Origin: Owenia fusiformis
Taxonomy: Eukaryota; Annelida; Polychaeta; Sabellida; Oweniidae
Reading direction: 5' to 3'
Length of the DNA stretch: 64,000 nucleotides
Assembly: GCA_903813345.2 (NCBI GenBank)
Contig: CAIIXF020000010.1
Coordinates: 26,188,425 to 26,252,424 of the forward strand
Shown here: one piece after another, positions 1 to 13,100 of the stretch
Layout: every line of letters starts with the position of its first letter
Position numbering within the stretch: position 1 is the first letter of the stretch
Position numbers and translations under genes: made by a program
Notes under the pieces: generated by a model
The model's input: only the letters and a program-made list of their open reading frames with translations
The model's database searches: none
Told to the model about the DNA's origin: nothing

Positions 1-263
1 TGTGATACTAAAATGCTACTAAAAAGAGAGATCCTCAGTCTCCAAAGGCATCTCCAAAAGGAGATACCATAAGCAGAATCATCTCTACCTCAGTAACAAA
101 AGGAATTCCACATTTTATAGTTTTCCTCTGTGAGAAGTAATAAAATGTGTGACTCACAAGGTAGCAATTAAGACAGTGATAATTGAGTGCTATTGACAAA
201 ATACATAGCAATATCTATGTTCCTAACAGAACTTCAGTTTGATGCATATGATGACAATTGGCA

Positions 264-1579
264 TGTCTATTAGATATGGCTTGACATGAGTGTTACAAAT
301 GATATGATAATATTGCGATTTCTACTAGATATGACTTGACATGACTGTTACAAATGATATGATAATATTGCGATTTCTACTAGATATGACTTGACATGAC
401 TGTTACAAATGATATGATAACATTGTGATTTCTACTAGATATGACTTGATGTGACTGTTACAAATGATATGATAACATTGTGATTTCTACTAGATATGAC
501 TTGACATGACTGTTACAAATGATATGATTTGTGATTTCTACTAGATATGACTTGACATGTTGCAAATGATATGATTTGTGATTTCTACTTGATATGACTT
601 GACATGACTGTTACAAATGATATGATTTGTGATTTCTACTAGATATGACTTGACATGACTGTTACAAATGATATGATTTGTGATTTCTACTAGATATGGC
701 TTGACATGACTGTTACATATGATATGATAACATTGTGATTTCTACTAGATATGGCTTGACATGACTGTCACAAATGATATGATAATATTGTGATTTCTAC
801 TACATATGACTTGACATGAATGTTACAAATGATATGATAATATTGTGATTTCTACTAGATATGACTTGACAAGACTGTTACAAATGATATGATTTGTGAT
901 TTCTACTAGATATGACTTGACATGACTTTTACAAATGATATGATTTGTGATTTCTACGAGATATGACTTGACATGACTGTCACAAATGATATGATAATAT
1001 TGTGATTTCTACTAGATATGACTTGACATGACTGTTACAAATGATATGATTTGTGATTTCTACTAGATATGACTTGACATGACTGTTACAAATGATATGA
1101 TTACATTGTGATTTCTACTAGATATGACTTGACATGACTGTTACAAATGATATGATAGCATTGTGATTTCTACTCGATATGACTTGACATGATTGTTACA
1201 AATGATATGATAACATTGTGATTTCTACTAGATATGACTTGACATGACTGTTACAAATGATATAACATTGTGATTTCTACTAGATATGACTTGACATGAA
1301 CGTACAAATGATATGATTTGTGATTTCTACTAGATATGACTTGACATGACTGTTACAAATGATATGATAACATTGTGATTTCTACTAGATATGACTTGAC
1401 ATGAATGTGACAAATGATATGATTTGTGATTTCTACTAGATATGACTTGACATGACTGTTACAAATGATATGATAACATTGTGATTTCTACTAGATATGA
1501 CTTGACATGAATGTTACAAATGATATGATAACATTGTGATTTCTATTAGATATGACTTGACATGTTACAAATGATATGA
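264..1579. repeat. 56/52-bp minisatellite array
   Basis: About 25 tandem units built on TCTACTAGATATGACTTGAC, ATGACTGTTACAAATGATAT and a variable tail. Two unit lengths alternate irregularly: a 56-bp form with ATAACATTG and a 52-bp form lacking four bases. Some units are further trimmed. It probably lies inside the PHLDB gene, downstream of exon 4. Confidence 0.95.
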
Positions 1580-3242
1580 GCCGAATCTGACACTGGTATC
1601 TGGGTTAAAAAAAGTGGTTGCCATTTTGAATTCACAAATTCCATTCTATGAGACTGTTCAACAGAAACATATCTTTCTATCAGATACCAGACATTCCAGC
1701 CCCACCTGCTGTTGGTAACATCACCTTCACCTCTTATAATAGGCTATCTAATATTTCCTCAAAGCAATGGAAAAAGACATATTTAACTTGATGATCTCTC
1801 TAATCAAAATTGTGCAAATTGATTTCTTCTTCAATATCACAAAATAATTGCATTGAGTGAAAATGTTACAAAGGTAAAGTTAAAACATGATGGTACCTGT
1901 TACAGAGCAGGGTTAAATTGTTATGTTATGAAGCATCTGACAAAAAGATTCATGAAAAGGATTTGTTACAGAGCTTTTTTGTCAAAGTGCTTTGTAACAG
2001 AGCTATCAAATCTGCTGTGTAACTCTAACCAATGATACAGTATGTTAATACTAACTATACTTATAATAATAATACTATAAACCAAGTCAACTCTTGCCAT
2101 GTAAACACTTTCAGGGATCATTTAATTCAAACTTCCACATCTAATAAACAGTTAGAATGCAAAACACCACTACATTATGAACACCTTAAATTTAAACACT
2201 TCACAATATTTAAAGGAACAAACATAAAAGAACATTCAAACGTGAGTACTTCTAATATTAAATGTGAAAGAACATGTCAGTGATTGTTGAATAATTCAAA
2301 GTAAACGCAATCAAAGATAAACTGCAACCTTGGAATGCCTAGTATATCATAAATCTTATAAATAATTCAAAAGCTGCCACTTGTCTAACAGATATCTCCC
2401 AGAATGGAATGCAGAATGTTCAGTATTCTAATTCAGTGTTCTGTATAAGGAGATTTTTTGGATCTGGTGGTTAACAGAATAGGTTTCCTATCTTTAAAAA
2501 TATGTCATATCTTGAAATTATGATGTATGAGAATTAGAATCAAAGAGATGCATATCTTAAGAGTCTAGTAGCAAAATGTTATCCTTTGTAATCAATTATG
2601 AAACAAAGTTTAGCATTCCATATGTCATAACACATAGGATAAAAATTATAATTCATACCCTATCATACCATTATTTAACTTGTGATATCATCCCCTGATC
2701 AAGGAGCCTCACTTTCCAATGCAGCCCCTTGTAATCTTTGTTATAATTTCATAATCTTTGTTATCATAGCTTTTCTAAAAATGTGTTAACTAACTTTACA
2801 GTATTACTAAAACAATCATGATCCCAATGCTGAGTATGAGAAAAACAATGATGACTACAGCAACAAAGATGATATTGACAATGATGAACCTGGCAACAAT
2901 GACAACAATGAAAAAGATGATGCCATCAAAATGACTTTAGCAATGTTACTTACATGCACTGTCCCATCTTTAGCTAATCAATATCTGAACCCACATACTC
3001 CTATACTAGTTAGCTATAGCCTTAGTTAGTTATTCTCAAGATAACCATCTCTGCAAACATTCACCTGGGAAGATAGCTATGTAATAAACAATACAGATTG
3101 CTGTTCTTCATCATTTAGACATTCACACCCAGACATAAAAACACAATTCCTTGCTTTTCTTGCAAATGTAGAGCAATACTGGCAAGGGAATAAAATACTA
3201 AATAGTCAAGATGTGAAGTGCCAGAAATGGAATTAAGAGTCA

Positions 3243-3300
3243 GAACTGTCAATGATCAGGACAATGAACTGTCAATGATCAGGACAATGAACTGTCAATG
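3243..3300. repeat. 23-bp tandem repeat
   Basis: Three adjacent starts of GAACTGTCAATG at 3243, 3266 and 3289, nearly perfect. Confidence 0.85.
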
Positions 3301-3535
3301 TAGGACAGAAGGGAATAAATGTATATATTTGAGTTTTTCCTATGTAATTTAATGTACACCTATTACAGTGGGTCCCAGTTGGATCTCTTGCTACTTGATG
3401 GATGAAACCTTGAGACAGTGACACATTGAATTCCTGCTATTCATGTATTTCATAATGATATCTGAACCAGAAAAGTTTATTCACCAAGATTAAAACAAAT
3501 CATATATGAAATCACAGTACTGTACAGTTCATTAG

Positions 3536-3690
3536 GAGTATGGGCACGGTACCAACGATATCATTCAAGTATGGTGCTGTACGGTGTTCATGATACGGTA
3601 TGGTACAGTTTGAGTCTATGGTACTGTATGGTACCATACCTTACAGTATTAAAGCCAAAACGGTACTGTAGTACTGTTCGAGATTAGCTG
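3536..3690. repeat. GGTAC-rich cryptic simple repeat
   Basis: Many overlapping variants of GGTACTGTA, GGTATGGTA and TACGGTA form an irregular, partly self-complementary low-complexity block. Confidence 0.6.
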
Positions 3691-4398
3691 TGTATGATCA
3701 ATAAAAACATATTTTTACAAAATGATACACCTGTTTTATGCCACTTCCAGATGAAATCTCTTTTGACCTTGCTCTCGCCAGTTTCGTTTGGTTCCTGCTT
3801 TTTAATAACTAAATATAGTGAGACTTAATGCCTGTATATATATATACCTTGTATTGCATTTAAGAGAAGCTAAAGGCAGCATTAAAGTAACTGTTACAGG
3901 CACATAGAATAGGCATACTCAATTTTCATCATTTTCATTCTTTGGATTTTCAAATATAAATAAGACCTTGCAAAGGATCTTATACACCCTCCATTGGGAT
4001 CTCCCCATGGGAAAAAAATAATTCATCTGATTTTTCAAAATGAGTATTCTGCTTCAATTATTACATTTATATTCACACTAGTATCTTGTTGACCTATATT
4101 CAGCACTGTATTGATGTATAGGCCACTTATTAGGGTCATAATTCAATCATGAAGTGTAGAGGCATAGATTCCAAACCAGGAAGTATTTTTGTGTCTGTCA
4201 AAATCCATTTACATCCTACGCATCCCTGCATTTTATCCAAATATGTTACTACATAATGAAATATAATAGTATAATCTTTGGTTTTACAAACTTGTATGAT
4301 ATTTGATAAGTGTAAAAGTTGTTTTTGGAGCATTTTTCTATAGCCATGTTGTAGGGGAAAAAATGATGAAAAAATGTACAATCTTTTAATTTTAAGTA

Positions 4399-4497
4399 TG
4401 ACCTGAATCGATTGCAAACTTCATATTTGCACATTTGATGAGATAAACCATTTGTGTCGTATTGTGAAATTATTAAGTTTGCAATCGATTCAGGTCA
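4399..4497. repeat. Perfect 23-bp inverted repeat, 53-bp loop
   Basis: The arms 4399-4421 and 4475-4497 are exact reverse complements around ACCTGAATCGATTGCAAACT. This is possibly a tiny MITE; no target duplication was seen. Confidence 0.85.
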
Positions 4498-4774
4498 AAG
4501 TGTATTTTTGGTATTTCTGTGATGATCAATGGAAACCAATGGCCTCTTTTGGGATCTGCTGATATCCTCATGTTAAGTCAATGGTGCACAGCCCCGTGTA
4601 AGTCAATACAACCTTACTGAACGAAATGATCCCTATCTCAGCTTATGTGCGTCCGAGCACTTTAATATTTTCCAAAGTATTATATGACATTTTATTCTTC
4701 ATGTTACACCTATGAATGATTCATTTTGACCATAGGGGTATTTGCCAATAATTGCACCTTGTCCTTTAAGCTTG

Positions 4775-4945
4775 TATTCGTGAATGCAACTAACGCCTGT
4801 CGGCTACCGTATTAACCTACTATTTTATGGGTAACTTATTTATATATGAATAGTACCTGCCACTATTCCTTTCATATTCAAATGAGTTGACCATAAACTA
4901 GTAGGTTAATCCGGTAGCTGGCAGATGTTAGTTGCATTCGTAAAT
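4775..4945. mobile_element. MITE-like element with long imperfect inverted ends
   Basis: About 55-bp arms, imperfectly complementary, share GAATGCAACTAAC, GCTACCG and ATTAACCTACTA. The middle is about 60 bp. It would fold into a long hairpin. Boundaries are approximate. Confidence 0.7.
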
Positions 4946-5082
4946 AAAAGGTAAAAGTCTGAAGTGAGATGAGATATAGGAAAATGAAGACTACTTCATC
5001 TCATAAACTTCAATTATTCTTCAATGTTCTGATAACAAATATGTTTCCCCTCAGTCTTATTTGAGTTCAATTGTAGAGCTAG

Positions 5083-5168
5083 AGAACTAGTGAAATATGG
5101 GATAGAACTCATAGAAAAGTGAAATATGGGATAGAACTCATAGAACTAGTGAAATATGGGATAGAATT
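5083..5168. repeat. 29/30-bp tandem repeat, 3 copies
   Basis: Units start TGAAATATGGGATAGAACTC at 5091, 5120 and 5150. Confidence 0.85.
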
Positions 5169-5945
5169 AATTCGAGAAATCATTTTTACATCATGAAATA
5201 AGATGAAATTATGCTCAAAAGGCAAAAAATGCAATTTGTTTTAATGATGCTGCTATGTTGTAATACATGCCCGGGAATACATGTAGTATTTTAATTCAAA
5301 ATACAACATCAGAACTAAGTAGGTAAAGCAAAACATTATCTAAGAAATCAATATTTCACAATTGCAGCATTCTAATAAATAGAAACTGTTTCCCAAGGTT
5401 CCGTAATAACTGGAATTACAAGCTATCAGTTTCCATGTTTTTATCTTAACCAAACCTCCACTTATTGGTTATTCCAAATCCATCTCTCAATATAGATATC
5501 CAGGCCACGCTCAATAAAAATAGAAAACAATTTATTTGAGTTTATAAAACATAGTAGAGGAAATTGATTGAGGACATAGAGTTCTATTTACCCAATCAGA
5601 CTAATTTATCATATGTTATTTGTACAGAGGGGAATAATAAGTACTCATTATACCATTTCTAATTGTTTTGTTCAAAGTGTATCAGCTATATATCTCTAAC
5701 ATTTCCATACAGTAGGGTATATACTGCAATAAAACATTAAATTTCTGATTATTCTAGAAAACTCCAGATGGTACAGATCTCAAGTTAAATCATCATATAT
5801 CTTCTCATTTTTCAGTCAAGACAAATCTCATCAAATCATATGGAGCTTTGATCTAAATATAGATGTCACCTCTATACAGCCTAAATATAATGTGTTCATG
5901 TCTTATATTGATGTAAAAAATTCCAGGTGGTTTAATGGTTGGATT

Positions 5946-6235
5946 TACCCTTTGCATTCGTTTGACCAAATTTGACCAACATTCTATATATGGTCATTCC
6001 TTCTGACGTCATTGTTGAGCCCGGAATTGACCAATGACATGCGCATATTTAATTAGAATGCATTTGGCGTGTTTCTTCAAGCTCGCTGATTGGTAGAAGA
6101 AAGGTCAGTGCGTAGGTCAGAAGTGATTTCCTACCCAAATTGTCACCGGTACCCATCGTGGGGGCGGGGCTACTAAACTGTAAAATGGTCTCTACTAGGC
6201 AGAGTGTAGTTTAACTAGACTCTGCACGCAGGGTA
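5946..6235. mobile_element. MITE, TACCCT...AGGGTA ends, 9-bp target duplication
   Basis: The 290-bp element starts TACCCTTTGCATTCGTTTGA and ends TCTGCACGCAGGGTA. It is flanked by a perfect 9-bp direct repeat, GGTTGGATT (5937-5945 and 6236-6244). An 86-bp relative lies at 34416-34501. No coding capacity. A 9-bp duplication suits Mutator- or Merlin-like transposases; this is inferred. Confidence 0.85.
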
Positions 6236-6244
6236 GGTTGGATT

Positions 6245-7006
6245 AGAAACCTTTGGCTATGTATTCTTGCTTTAATTTGGTGGTTGTCATGGTGATATAT
6301 ATTTAAGGTGAAAATGAGAGGAAACAGCATGACTGCTTTTAAAAATGTTTTCCCCTACGCAGAGTCACTAGAGGCGTAGAACATCTAGACGAAGATAAGC
6401 TCCCGGATAAGCTGAGATTGTTTTACATCACACACAGGTGAAATAATATTTGTTTCCCTGTATCCAATAAAGCAATCATGCAGTAACACAATCTTAAGTT
6501 TACTTAAAATTATCACCATTATCTTCGCATGTACATCAAAGATAAAAGAAACTATGCTGTAAATTGATTCTACTAAAACAAAATGATCGCTCCCTTGGTA
6601 TTTTAAAGGCAAGCCAAAGAAAACAAGTGGTACTCCTTGGAATAGGAAGATAGGAAGAATGTCAGCATTGTCAGTACTAAAATGGCTAAACCCCTAAATA
6701 ACTCATCAAAAATATAATCATAGCCACCTGTTACTGACACTATTGATGGACATTTAAACCTTCTAGAAATGGATTGTTAGATGTTAGTTTTTAAGATCTA
6801 AGGAAAAGGTATTGTCTCTTTAAAATTTAAAGACAAAATGCACGAATTGCAATCATAGTAGACCTCATCTCCTCCTTAACATGTGATAAAGCCTCAAACC
6901 CCAATCTAACATATACTTAATTAGTACTATACATCATGGGATAAGGTCTTATCCTTCCCTTTATCTTATGTTTTTACATGTGATATTTGATGGGTGTAGT
7001 TCTTAC
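6245..7006. other. PHLDB intron, no other feature seen
   Basis: Ordinary AT-rich intronic sequence lies between the MITE and the exon 4 donor. Confidence 0.5.
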
Positions 7007-7129
7007 CTGTAGCATAGACTGTGGCAGGCACCGCATGGTAAGTGAGGGGTAGGGCACTCTTCATTCTGGCAGCCTCTGTTGGATGGTTAAATCTCAGATA
7101 TGTGGATGTACCTAGACACAGCATACAAC
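7007..7129 (-). CDS. PHLDB: PHLDB coding exon 4
   Basis: This exon encodes residues 135-175, GCMLCLGTSTYLRFNHPTEA onwards, closing the FHA domain. The RFNHP.EA.RMKS signature is typical of PHLDB proteins. The GTAAG donor in phase 1 leads to an exon outside or not recognised in the window. The sequence around the acceptor is copied 2-3 times just upstream (7130-7215). Confidence 0.92.
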
Positions 7130-10100
7130 CTGGAACAATCAAATGAAACAGCAGGTTAATCAACATGGAACAATCAAATGAAACAGCAGGTTAAATGAAC
7201 ATGGAACAATCAAACAACAGTCGAAAACAACACTTTAGTAGTAGCTTTAGTAGCTTGACCCATGAGTCGGCATAAAGACAACGCAAATCTTTTCTTCTTC
7301 AGGAGACTCTGAAACGAAATTGTTAAATCATCCAATCCAAGTAACTCATACCCTTTTAAAGAATCTGATTTCCATTTTAAAAATATCTCCCAGTCTTTTA
7401 TCTCCATGGTATCTAACTTAATGTTGACCAGTTCATACATCCAACATTTTAGCTCCAGATGAAAAACACTGAAATAACAAATCCAAGAGACTCTAGTTGA
7501 ACAGTGGTTGTAGTATATTATAAATCCAAGTTTGTCTTTTCAACAACTATGATATTGCTGCTGCTTGGCAATATCAAAGTAGAGAGTAGATCACAAACTT
7601 GAAATGTTCATAAATCAATGAACTATAATGTCAGTTATTGCACGAGGTATAATGTCTGTAAATATGGAAAAAGTACAAGCAGTTTTAACATGTCACTTTG
7701 AAGTGAAACCCATGAGTGTGAAGATGATGAACATGACAGTGCCTTCAACAGGCATATAGCCAGGATTTGCCAAGGGGGGTTCACTTTTCAAAGAATTCCA
7801 GGGGGTTCACCTTTGACTACTTTGGCCCAAAAAGGGTCAAAAATCACTTTGAAAAGTGCTCAGAATGGTGAAAAACTGTATGATTTTGAAAGAATTTTTG
7901 GCCAGGGGGAGCTCGAACCCTCTCCTGACTACAGGCCTGAACAACTTACAGATTACAGTTTCTTAACAAGACAAGTAAGTAATAACAATAGCTCACCCAT
8001 GTGAGCTAAAAAGGGCCCAGCAAGACTTGAGGCAGGAATGCCCATGCTAAAAATAAATTCAATTCATCTTATTCAGAACTTTTTAAGTGAATTCATTTAC
8101 AGCATTGATTCATTCTTCACTCAGTAACTTGACTTATCTCTCTCAACAAACACTTAACAACTACTATTACCTCAATCAGTAAGTTCAATTAAAATAAGTA
8201 AAGTGAACAAAAATAGTACTTTTGACATTATTTTGTCCTTTAATATATCATTTCAGTTATTGAGACTTTAGATATTGTGAAATATGAGGGGCTATGAGGT
8301 TAAAGTTTACTTAAGCTGAAATTCCTCTTTTTATTTAAATCAAGAGGAGCATAACAATTATGTCATTTTATTCAATCCACATTGCTATAATCTGTTAGAG
8401 AAACATGATGAATGAGATAATTAGTTAAACGTTTATTTACTTTTACTTTCTTAGACAGTTTAGAATATTTAGTTGGTGATCTGGCAATATATGGAAATGT
8501 AATAGTGAATTTTCCTTGATCATTTGATTGTTGATTCATCAGCCAATGTGAAACACAACTATATGGGATAACATAGTCAAATATATGGGATAACATAGTC
8601 ATATATATGGGATAACATAATCATATATATGGGATAACATAGTCAAATATATGGGATAACATAGTCAAATATATGGGATAACATAGTCATGTGCAGACAA
8701 GAATTCTGGGAGACTGGCTAAAGAATCTAGAGGCCACTGTATAATTTACTGAACATGCTTAAAAACCAATCAGGTCTAGAATTTCATCCCAAGAAACAAC
8801 CCTGAAAATAAATACATCCACCAGGCTGTTTGCATGGAAATGCCAGGAAAGAATTAGCACATGAACAATATGTGGTTTGGGTCTGCTAATTTTCTGTTCT
8901 AATGTTGTCAATGAAATGCTCACAAATATTACTATGGTAGTTCTGTATTTTAAAAAGTGTGTATTTATAGTCTGCCAAAGGGTGGATGTTATGACTTCCC
9001 CATGTTGACAGCATGTATGTCCAGTACAAATACCAGTGCAGAATTAAGAGATAAGTCCCCACAGATATGTCACCTGCATTTCCTGGACAAGGAAATTGGA
9101 AATGGCCAGGAAAAGATTAGTTTACAATGAAATTGAAAATGGCCAGGAAAAGACTTAGTTTACAATGATATTGGAAATGGCCAGGAAAAGACTTAGTTTA
9201 CAATAGAGCAATTTGTTTCATCTTATGGTACCTTGTATGTTTTGAAATTTTAATGGCTGTTTTATTTTCAGGTTCCTCTAACTCATTAAATACAAAATAA
9301 CAGTTTTCAATATACCCAGACTATTAGTAAATTATAAGTACATAATTATTAATATGCTAAATGTATAAAAAGGAGAGAATGGATCGTCTAGCTTGATTTG
9401 GACATTTAAAATGTAGGTAACTACTAGGCCTAATCTAGAGACATATATTTCTTTTGTGCAAAACTGAAATTTGAAGACCATGTATAGAGTAAATTATATC
9501 AGGGGCATTCAATGAAAGCCCATGGTCATATGTACTAGAAATTACAAAGGCCTCTAATTAGAAAGCCATTAAAAGTTTTGATCATTTTAAAGGATTATTC
9601 TGCCCAATAATTTTTTTTAATTAATTACTGACAAGCATTGCATATTTTGTGAATTATCTTCTAGTTTAAAATAATCAGAAATGGAACAACATAAGAAAAA
9701 CAAAAGTCAAGCAAATTTTCTAGACTCGTATAAAACAAGCCATCAATTCAAAGACAAAATATCTGCATTCATTCCTTACATCTGGGGTTAAGATGCTTGG
9801 AAGCAATACCCAATACTTTAATGAGATGAAATGTTCATGTTTATTGTGTTCATTTCTCCTGCTGTTGGTATCCTGTTTGTTTGCACATTCCATGTTTATC
9901 TAATAATAAAAATGTCAATGTACATTAACACTGTTCAGTGATTAAGTCACTCTGTCCATTGCGGTCATCTGTTGATTGTATGAGCCTTAAACCACTTTGT
10001 AGATCTTGGAATTTATCAATTTTGTATTGTTTAATGGAATCAGAGATTGTTCCCACTGTCTCCTGAAGGGGAAGCCATTTAGAAAAAATGTATAATATAG

Positions 10101-13100
10101 TAGATTGCCTTGTTTTAAAATGGTAGTGGTATCGGTCAGAATGCTTTATAAAGACTGGCCAGACAGATGTGAAGCCTCAGAGAAAATCAGAATTTCCTGT
10201 TAGAGGCAGAACCACAAACTCTAGAGACTCTGAGAGAGAAGATAAGCATAGAAAAGACCACACATATGCAATTCTTTTCTGCTATTTCTTGGATGAGGCA
10301 GATCTGAGGATGTTTGGCTATTAGTCTTTATGGTCATAATATAATTTTGCAATGGATCAAATCAAATTTGGACTCAAGGTCAGCCCAATAAACAATGTTT
10401 ATAATTGTTTATAAACCACATTTTGTTTACTTTTTTGTGAAACATCTTAACTTTTTACTGACATTGCGGTCACTAAACTTAAATTCTAACCTTATCCCAT
10501 GTTATCTTTGAATCTCTTGACTTACTTTTAGTATTTGTGAATTGTTTAAGATGTTTAGATGTTAGACACTTTTTCTGTCAAAAAGCAGGATGGATATTTA
10601 TAAACATCTAGGAATAATTAGCAAAGCCACAAAAACCACACATATACAAAACCGAAAGTTCATATCATGACATGACCTAGAGTCATTTGTTGTTTCAATG
10701 ACTTTTAACATAAATAAAGAATACAATGAAGTTGCAATGGAGGAAACGTTTTCTTTAAAGCCCTTGATCCTACATCCTCCACAATTTGACAAATATCTGA
10801 CAAATATTACAGTCAAAACCTGGAACCAACAAATGAACACTTCTGCATTGCTGATCCACTCCATAAGGTAGACTCATGAAAAATGATTATATTGGAAATT
10901 ATATAAAACTGATTTGTTTTATTGTTTAAAACTCACCTTGCGTTAACTGAGTGGGCCTATTGACTAGGATGCCATCTATGGAACACAATCTGCCTACTGG
11001 ATGTAACACAACACGGTTATCTGAGCTGTGTAGGATACAGCAGTGTTCATCCTCCAGTCCCTCCCCCTGCAGAACAATATCTTGTGGCCTACTTGCCTGC
11101 ACTGTGCCAATAGTGGTGGAACCTGGGAATATGTCAACATATATGAAGTTAGCAAACAAGAGTTATGATGTTAGCAACAAGAGTTTTGATGATCAGTTCA
11201 AGAGTGAGTTTGTCTCGAATGATAAATCTTAATATGAGGTGAAATCTTACATAGAACTTATACATGTACATCATTGTACATGAAGATCTATTTTCCATCA
11301 CATATGCATGTAGGCGTAATTATTTTCTCAGCAATTCCTTCCAATTTCATTCTAGTGAGTGTGACAAAAAACTTGCATAGAATTATGTATTCATCCCCGA
11401 GGAGAGAGTCATTGAGGTGATTGCAATATATCAATGTACACCCACAAGCTTAATTAATTAACAATTAATCACCTTACCTTTTCCCCTAAAAACTAAATAA
11501 ATCTGTTTCTTAAAGCTGACAAAATTGTTTTTGACCGTCCCCCTGAAAATAATCCTCTATGTTGTCATGGCACATTCTAGCTTTTACTTGGCATGAGGGA
11601 GGCGTGAAACATTTTGCAGAAAACATCAATTCAAATATTGAATTCAAATTCTGCCAAAATTTGTGGCATTTCAAATTGTTGAAACATCAAAATTTATATT
11701 TATATGGAACATACTTTGAAAATATGAAGATTAAAATCAAACACTTCTGAAGTCACAATCCCGGCATTTATAACTTAAAAATGCAACATAGATTTGAAAT
11801 TGTCAATCAAATCATATTACCATAAAGCATAACATACTCACCTAAAGGCAGGGGTAGTAAGGTGACAGCAGTGCTGAGTCTGCCTCCCCCCAGGCTGACC
11901 AGGTGGGGCATCTCACTCTGTACCTTCACCCCCTTGCCACTCTCCGTCACTTTCAACTGGTCCTGAAACATCATCTCATATATAACTTAAAATATTTCAC
12001 AAAACTGTACATGCGTTCATTTTACTTATTTAGGTTTATTTGACATACAGATAGTTTAGTTGAATGTTTCATTCGTGACACAGTAAATCTATGACTTGTA
12101 TTAATATTGTTGATGTAAACAATTCAACTGAACCCAGAGTACAATACAGCTGTATTGTAGAGTACAATGCAACTAGTGTCACCCTAGAGATTTGACACAA
12201 GTTCATCTAGGCATCTGATCTTTAAATATAAGTGATCAGTGAAGAATTTTAATCTAAATTCTGCACATTTTATTTTTATTTTCACATATTATTTTTCTAA
12301 TTTCTCAGATAATATATTTCTTGATAAAACTGAAACTTTCAAATATGACTACTAGATTGACTACTAATTTTGACTACATGACTAAAGAGAAAACACACAC
12401 TTAACACCTAAACTACACAAAAGGTTAAACATCACAACAAAATACAAACAATGACAGCTCAGTCAAGTGCACAACCCCAAGAAAACATTGATAATTGTTA
12501 AAATGTACCATGTAAATAAATGGTATTGTCACCCAAATTAACATTATTTGGTATTGTGCATTAGACTGCAACACACAACAATACATAAAACAAATAAATC
12601 AAAGAAATAGGGAGATAATATGTTTGTGAGGGTGAATTAAACATAACTAGGGATTCATCTGATGTTTATGACTTAAGAGGCTCAGCAGTAAATCTTCATT
12701 TAACATAACATTGTAAGTAAGAAAGGAACTGGAACTTAATTTAAAGGCCATAACATCATACCAGTCTTATGCACAGATAATTACTCCAACAAATCACAGG
12801 CTAATTTGGCTGCAGATGAACTTATTAAGTATACTGTGCATAAGACTGATAACATCATATTTAGCATTAGTCACCTCCCCACCCTGGAGTAACCAGGTTT
12901 TTTATATTCTGCATCACACATTTGCCAGACCACCTGGATTAAAACTAACCAGGTAAAACCAGGGATGCTTTGCCAAAAATCGTGAATAAGAGAAAGGAAA
13001 TTATACAAACAGGGCCTTAATTTTGCAAGACAAGAAAATCAGGCATTTCATCTATTTTCCTCAAGTGTTATAGGAATAACTTAAAAAGAAATGTGAAAAT

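Larger units (their letters stand above)
1580..4398. other. No gene recognised
   Basis: AT-rich sequence, likely PHLDB intron. It holds a 23-bp unit repeated about 2.5 times (3243-3300, AACTGTCAATGATCAGGACA core) and a GGTAC/TACGG-rich cryptic repeat (about 3536-3690). Nothing else stands out. Confidence 0.5.

Noticed and set aside
264-1579. CRISPR-like regular repeats
   Set aside because: Units are continuous tandem repeats without unique spacers, in an intron-bearing animal genome.
7210-7440. 76-codon minus-strand frame in PHLDB intron 3
   Set aside because: Fairly coding-like composition, yet no recognisable domain and no pair of splice sites supporting an exon.
7900-7925. tRNA-like B box (GCTCGAACCCTC)
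   Set aside because: It lies within a hAT-like MITE, with no A box or cloverleaf around it.
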